Of a stretch of DNA of 26,393 bases, positions 23,305 to 26,393 are shown in pieces (position 1 is the first letter of the stretch; every line of letters begins with the position of its first letter). The stretch is from assembly GCF_910578895.1 (NCBI RefSeq), contig NZ_CAJTSC010000015.1:1-26393 (forward strand), written 5' to 3'. A model generated the notes under the pieces. It was not told where the DNA came from. It made no database searches and worked only from the letters and a program-made list of their open reading frames with translations. A program made the translations under genes and the position numbers. Source of the stretch: an uncultured Bacteroides sp. GTDB lineage: Bacteria > Bacteroidota > Bacteroidia > Bacteroidales > Bacteroidaceae.

Positions 23305-24580
23305 CAGAAGACATATCATACAACTTGTCTGGGTGAATGCCTGCCGCTTCCTGCTGGCTGTGCTGTTTATCTTTTCCGGATTTGTGAAAGCTGTCGATCC
23401 GCTTGGCTCTTTCTATAAGATACAGGACTACCTCACGGCATTCGGCATGGTTTCATGGTTTCCTGCTTACCTGCCGTTGCTCTTTGCCGTAATCCTGTCG
23501 TCGGCGGAGTTCTGCGTGGGCGTTTTCCTCTTCTTCGGCGTACGCCGGAAAATTGCCACGGCATTGGCGTTGCTGCTGATGAGTGTGATGACGCCGCTGA
23601 CGCTTTATCTGGCTTTGGCAAATCCCGTGTCCGACTGCGGATGCTTTGGCGATGCCTGGGTGCTGACCAACTGGCAGACATTCGGCAAGAACATCGTGTT
23701 GCTCATAGCTGCCATAGCCGTGTTCCGGCACCGGCGGCTCATGTTCCGTTTCGTCACGCTGAAGATAGAGTGGATGGTATCGCTCTATACGGTTTTGTTT
23801 GTCTTTGCGCTCTCTTTCTACTGTTTGAGATACCTGCCCGTGTTGGACTTCCGTCCTTACAGGATAGGGGCGGATATCAGGGCAGGGATGAAGATGCCCG
23901 AAGGTGCGAAACCCGATGTCTTCGAGAGTCGTTTCGTATTGGAGAAAGACGGCAAGCGGCAGGAGTTCACATTGGACAACTATCCGGACAGCACATGGAC
24001 CTTCGTCGAAACGCGCACCCTATTGAAAGAAAAAGGATACGAACCGCCCATTCACGACTTCTCCATGCTGAGCTTGAGCACGGGCGAGGACATAACCGAC
24101 AGCGTGCTGGCGGACAAAGGCTACTCCTTCCTGCTGGTGGCGCACCGGATAGAAGAGGCGGACGACAGCAACATAGACCTCATCAACGAGATTTATGACT
24201 ACAGCGTGGAACGCGGCTACGGATTCTATGCGCTTACCTCCTCGCCGGACGAGGAGATAGAAATGTGGCGCGAAAGGACCGGTGCGGAATACCCCTTCTG
24301 CCAGATGGACGACATCACCTTGAAGACCATTATCCGTTCCAATCCCGGTCTTCTGCTGATAAAGGACGGCGTCATCCTGAATAAATGGAGCGACAGCCGG
24401 CTACCCGATGAATATGCGCTGAACGACAGTCTGGACAAGTTGGAACTGGGACAGCTGAAACAGGAAAACGACCTGCATACCATTGGCTACGTACTGTTGT
24501 GGTTCATCGTACCCTTGATGCTCGTTATCGGCATAGATGTGCTGGTAATCAAACGGAGGGGGAGGAATTTTGAATTGTGA
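23294..24580 (+). CDS. MauE/DoxX-like membrane protein with thioredoxin-like C-terminal part
   Basis: A 428-residue protein. The first 130 residues have four hydrophobic helices of the MauE/DoxX type, starting ACRFLLAVLFIFSGFVKAVD, with the cysteine motif DCGCFGDAW between helices. A further helix pair, a soluble domain with a thioredoxin-like pattern lacking a CxxC (SFLLVAHRIEEADD, then YGFYALTSSPDEEIEMW), and a last helix (LLWFIVPLMLVIGIDVLVI) follow. The role may be redox or electron transfer at the membrane; unknown. The start is a TTG at 23294, 11 nt inside DUF1599, because no ATG occurs before the first helix. The GTG at 23333 is a possible alternative. Its last codons (NFEL) are made by the start of a repeat array. 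Confidence 0.82.
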   Translation: METDRRHIIQLVWVNACRFLLAVLFIFSGFVKAVDPLGSFYKIQDYLTAFGMVSWFPAYLPLLFAVILSSAEFCVGVFLFFGVRRKIATALALLLMSVMTPLTLYLALANPVSDCGCFGDAWVLTNWQTFGKNIVLLIAAIAVFRHRRLMFRFVTLKIEWMVSLYTVLFVFALSFYCLRYLPVLDFRPYRIGADIRAGMKMPEGAKPDVFESRFVLEKDGKRQEFTLDNYPDSTWTFVETRTLLKEKGYEPPIHDFSMLSLSTGEDITDSVLADKGYSFLLVAHRIEEADDSNIDLINEIYDYSVERGYGFYALTSSPDEEIEMWRERTGAEYPFCQMDDITLKTIIRSNPGLLLIKDGVILNKWSDSRLPDEYALNDSLDKLELGQLKQENDLHTIGYVLLWFIVPLMLVIGIDVLVIKRRGRNFEL

Positions 24581-24690
24581 ATTATGAATTATAAATCTGA
24601 AATCATAAATCTGAATTTAAAAATCTGAAATCTAAAATCATAAATCTGAAATCTTGAAATTTTAAAATCATAAATCCATTAACCCTTTTA
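24565..24690. repeat. AT-rich GAATT/AAATCTGAA repeat array before tpiA
   Basis: It begins with GAATTTTGAATTGTGAATT over the DoxX-like gene stop and continues as repeats of AAATCTGAA and AAATCATAAATC. It differs from the other arrays by lacking the GC-rich CGCGCAGCC motif and the inverted right arm. No gene is seen. Confidence 0.75.
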
Positions 24691-24704
24691 ATAATTAAAA
24701 CAAA

Positions 24705-25460
24705 ATGAGAAAAAACATTGTAGCAGGAAACTGGAAAATGAACAAGACCCTTCAAGAGGGTATTGCTCTTGCAAAAGAACTGAATGAAGCGTTGGCTGCC
24801 GAAAAGCCCAATTGCGACGTAATCATCTGTACGCCCTTTATCCACCTCGCATCGGTCACTCCGTTGGTAGATGCCGCTAAGATTGGCGTAGGTGCCGAAA
24901 ACTGTGCAGACAAGGAGTCGGGTGCATATACAGGCGAGGTTTCAGCCGCTATGGTTGCTTCTACAGGTGCCAAGTATGTAATCCTCGGTCACTCTGAACG
25001 TCGTGCCTATTATGGCGAAACGGTAGAAATCCTGGAAGAAAAGGTGAAACTGGCTTTGGCAAACGGCCTGACTCCGATTTTCTGTATCGGCGAGGTGTTG
25101 GAAGAACGCGAAGCCGACAAGCAGAACGAGGTTGTTGCCGCTCAGCTGGCATCCGTATTCTCCCTGTCTGCCGAAGATTTCTCCAAGATTGTCCTGGCTT
25201 ACGAACCGGTTTGGGCAATCGGTACAGGCAAGACTGCTACTCCGGCACAGGCACAGGAAATTCACGCATTCATCCGTTCTGCCGTTGCGGAAAAATATGG
25301 CAAGGAGATTGCCGAGAACTGCTCTATCCTTTACGGTGGCAGCTGCAAGCCTTCCAATGCCAAGGAATTGTTTGCAAATCCTGACGTAGACGGTGGTCTG
25401 ATTGGCGGCGCTGCTTTGAAGGTTGCCGACTTCAAGGGCATCATCGACGCTTTCAACTGA
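24705..25460 (+). CDS. tpiA: Triose-phosphate isomerase
   Basis: Interconverts dihydroxyacetone phosphate and glyceraldehyde 3-phosphate in glycolysis. The 251-residue TIM-barrel protein has the substrate loop GNWKMNKT with K11, the electrophile H96 in ILGHSERR, the base E167 in AYEPVWAIGTGKTATP, and YGGSCKPSNA with GGLIGGAALK near the end. Length and active site are complete. The start follows an AT-rich A/T leader. Codon use is typical of a highly expressed gene (many GAA, GCT, AAC codons). Confidence 0.99.
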   Translation: MRKNIVAGNWKMNKTLQEGIALAKELNEALAAEKPNCDVIICTPFIHLASVTPLVDAAKIGVGAENCADKESGAYTGEVSAAMVASTGAKYVILGHSERRAYYGETVEILEEKVKLALANGLTPIFCIGEVLEEREADKQNEVVAAQLASVFSLSAEDFSKIVLAYEPVWAIGTGKTATPAQAQEIHAFIRSAVAEKYGKEIAENCSILYGGSCKPSNAKELFANPDVDGGLIGGAALKVADFKGIIDAFN

Positions 25461-25474
25461 TAACAGCATGGATT

Positions 25475-25525
25475 GGAGAAGGCGCGCCGGGTATGACTTC
25501 CAATAGTTTTAGGCGCATCTTCTCC
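25475..25525. repeat. Stem-loop after tpiA
   Basis: GGAGAAGGCGCGCC (25475-25488) pairs with GGCGCATCTTCTCC (25512-25525) at 12 of 14 positions, with a 23-nt loop. No T run follows, so it is a weak candidate for termination or for mRNA 3' protection. Confidence 0.6.
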
Positions 25526-25537
25526 GGTCTTTGATGC

Positions 25538-25664
25538 CGTGAAAGGTCAGGTTTGGCGGCGTAAAGGTCAACATTAGGAACGTAAACGTCAGGTTTGGCG
25601 GCGTAAAGGTCAACGTTACAAATGTAAAGGTCAACGTTAGGAACGTAAACGTCAACTTTGGCAA
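25538..25664. repeat. 21-bp tandem repeat, six copies
   Basis: Units begin at 25538 (22 bp), 25560, 25581, 25602, 25623 and 25644, each close to CGTAAAGGTCAACGTTAGGAA. Two alternating flavours end in GTTAGGAA or GTTTGGCGG. Since 21 is divisible by three, reverse-strand reading frames cross it with a seven-residue repeat such as VDLYAAK and VDVYVPN. There is no spacer structure, so it is not a CRISPR array. No ribosome binding site supports a gene here. Confidence 0.88.
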
Positions 25665-25779
25665 TCCCGTGTCCTGCATGAGCGTCCTGATGTCCGGCAT
25701 CGGCAATCGGGAGCACGTGTCGAAAAGAAAGTATTGACACGTCTCTTTAACAGTAATCGTATAAAAACAACACCCTTTT

Positions 25780-26238
25780 ATGAAAAAACTCGGTTTGCTT
25801 TTAATGGCATGTTTTGCATTCTCTGCCCTCTCTGTGGCGCAGAATAACATCATAAAGAGTCTGGAACGCAGTGTGCCGGGACAGGGCAAGGTGTCCATCC
25901 ATCAGGATGCCCGCATCGGGGCGCTGATAGGTTCGGAGCATATCCCTACGGGTTCGGGCGAGCGGAAGGTGATTCGCAGTTCGGGCTATCGCCTGCAGGT
26001 ATACGCCGGTAACAACACGCGCCAAGCCAAGAACGAGGCATATTCGGTGGCTTCCGGCATAAAAGAGCGTTTTCCGGACCTTCCGGTCTATACATCCTTC
26101 AACCCGCCCCGCTGGCTGTGCCGTGCAGGCGACTTCCGCAGTATAGAGGAAGCGGATGCCATGATGCGCAAATTGCGGGCAACCGGTGTGTTCAAGGAAG
26201 TATCAATCGTGAAGGACCATATAAATATAGAATTTTGA
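25780..26238 (+). CDS. Secreted SPOR-domain protein
   Basis: A 152-residue exported protein with signal peptide KKLGLLLMACFAFSALSVAQ (cleavage after about residue 21). After a linker with GQGKVSIHQDARIGALIGSE comes a C-terminal SPOR domain (about residues 68-150) with YRLQVYAGNNTRQAKNEA, AGDFRSIEEADAMMRKLRAT and FKEVSIV. SPOR domains bind glycan strands lacking stem peptides, so it probably sits in the cell envelope at septa or other remodelling sites. The ATG at 25780 follows an A-rich leader. The stop TGA lies in the first unit of the last repeat array. Confidence 0.93.
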   Translation: MKKLGLLLMACFAFSALSVAQNNIIKSLERSVPGQGKVSIHQDARIGALIGSEHIPTGSGERKVIRSSGYRLQVYAGNNTRQAKNEAYSVASGIKERFPDLPVYTSFNPPRWLCRAGDFRSIEEADAMMRKLRATGVFKEVSIVKDHINIEF

Positions 26239-26393
26239 ATTATGAATTTTGAATTCTAAATTTTAAATTGTGAATTTGGCATTATGTGTTTTGTATTTTG
26301 CATGGTTTGCCGTTGTGGTATTGCGGTTTAAAATTTACAATTAATAACCGCTCACTCGTAATTCATAATTCATAATTCATAATTCATAATTCA
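26228..26393. repeat. AT-rich GAATT-type repeat array at the right edge
   Basis: It starts with GAATTTTGAATTATG over the SPOR gene stop. A middle part has few repeats, and the array ends with five tandem AATTCATAATTC-type units (26357-26393) reaching the window edge. The last arm is complementary to the first, so the array is probably a fold-back element truncated by the window. Confidence 0.8.

Noticed and set aside
25538..25664. CRISPR array
   Set aside because: Units are contiguous and have no spacers, and no cas genes are near.
25453..25898. Reverse-strand repeat proteins across the 21-bp repeat
   Set aside because: The frames exist only because the repeat period is a multiple of three; there is no start signal, and one overlaps the SPOR gene.

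Overview
This window looks like part of a Bacteroides-type chromosome (order Bacteroidales). The evidence is the UpxY/UpxZ pair that heads capsular polysaccharide (CPS) operons in this order, several matches to the Bacteroides -7 promoter motif TAnnTTTG, and the housekeeping block nadK-pdxJ-exbB-exbD-tonB. The species cannot be fixed from the sequence alone.

Left part (1-13979): a CPS biosynthesis locus, read left to right. A leader with an inverted repeat (35-80) and a hairpin (193-218) precedes upxY, a NusG-like antiterminator, and upxZ, the inhibitor of non-cognate UpxY proteins. An initiating phosphoglycosyl transferase follows. Next comes an unexpected cassette of an HNH-type nuclease and two related DUF2589-type proteins (2516-4154), closed by a long hairpin (4194-4267). 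After that are the Wzx flippase, a GT2, a hexapeptide acetyltransferase, a GT32, a reverse-strand relic made from a VirE-type primase fragment joined to an amidase fragment, a GT25, a GT2, a Wzy-like polymerase, two more GT2 enzymes and a small winged-helix-like protein. A strong intrinsic terminator ends the locus at about 13979. Together these would make a Wzx/Wzy-dependent, probably O-acetylated polysaccharide. No nucleotide-sugar synthesis genes are in the window, so precursors must come from elsewhere.

Right part (14006-26393): core chromosome. nadK (reverse) is divergent from pdxJ, which is followed by the ExbB-ExbD-TonB energy-transduction genes, a DJ-1/PfpI protein, ispD and recG. Then come an M23/LysM cell-wall peptidase, a duplicated DUF1599 protein overlapping a MauE/DoxX-like membrane protein, tpiA, and a secreted SPOR-domain protein.

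The right part also carries much repetitive intergenic DNA. Four AT-rich GAATTATGAATT-type arrays each begin at or over the stop codon of the upstream gene. There is a 17-bp tandem repeat (22609-22676) and a 21-bp tandem repeat (25538-25664), both built on a CGTAAA seed. The best candidate for an undescribed system is the HNH plus paired DUF2589 cassette inside the capsule operon.
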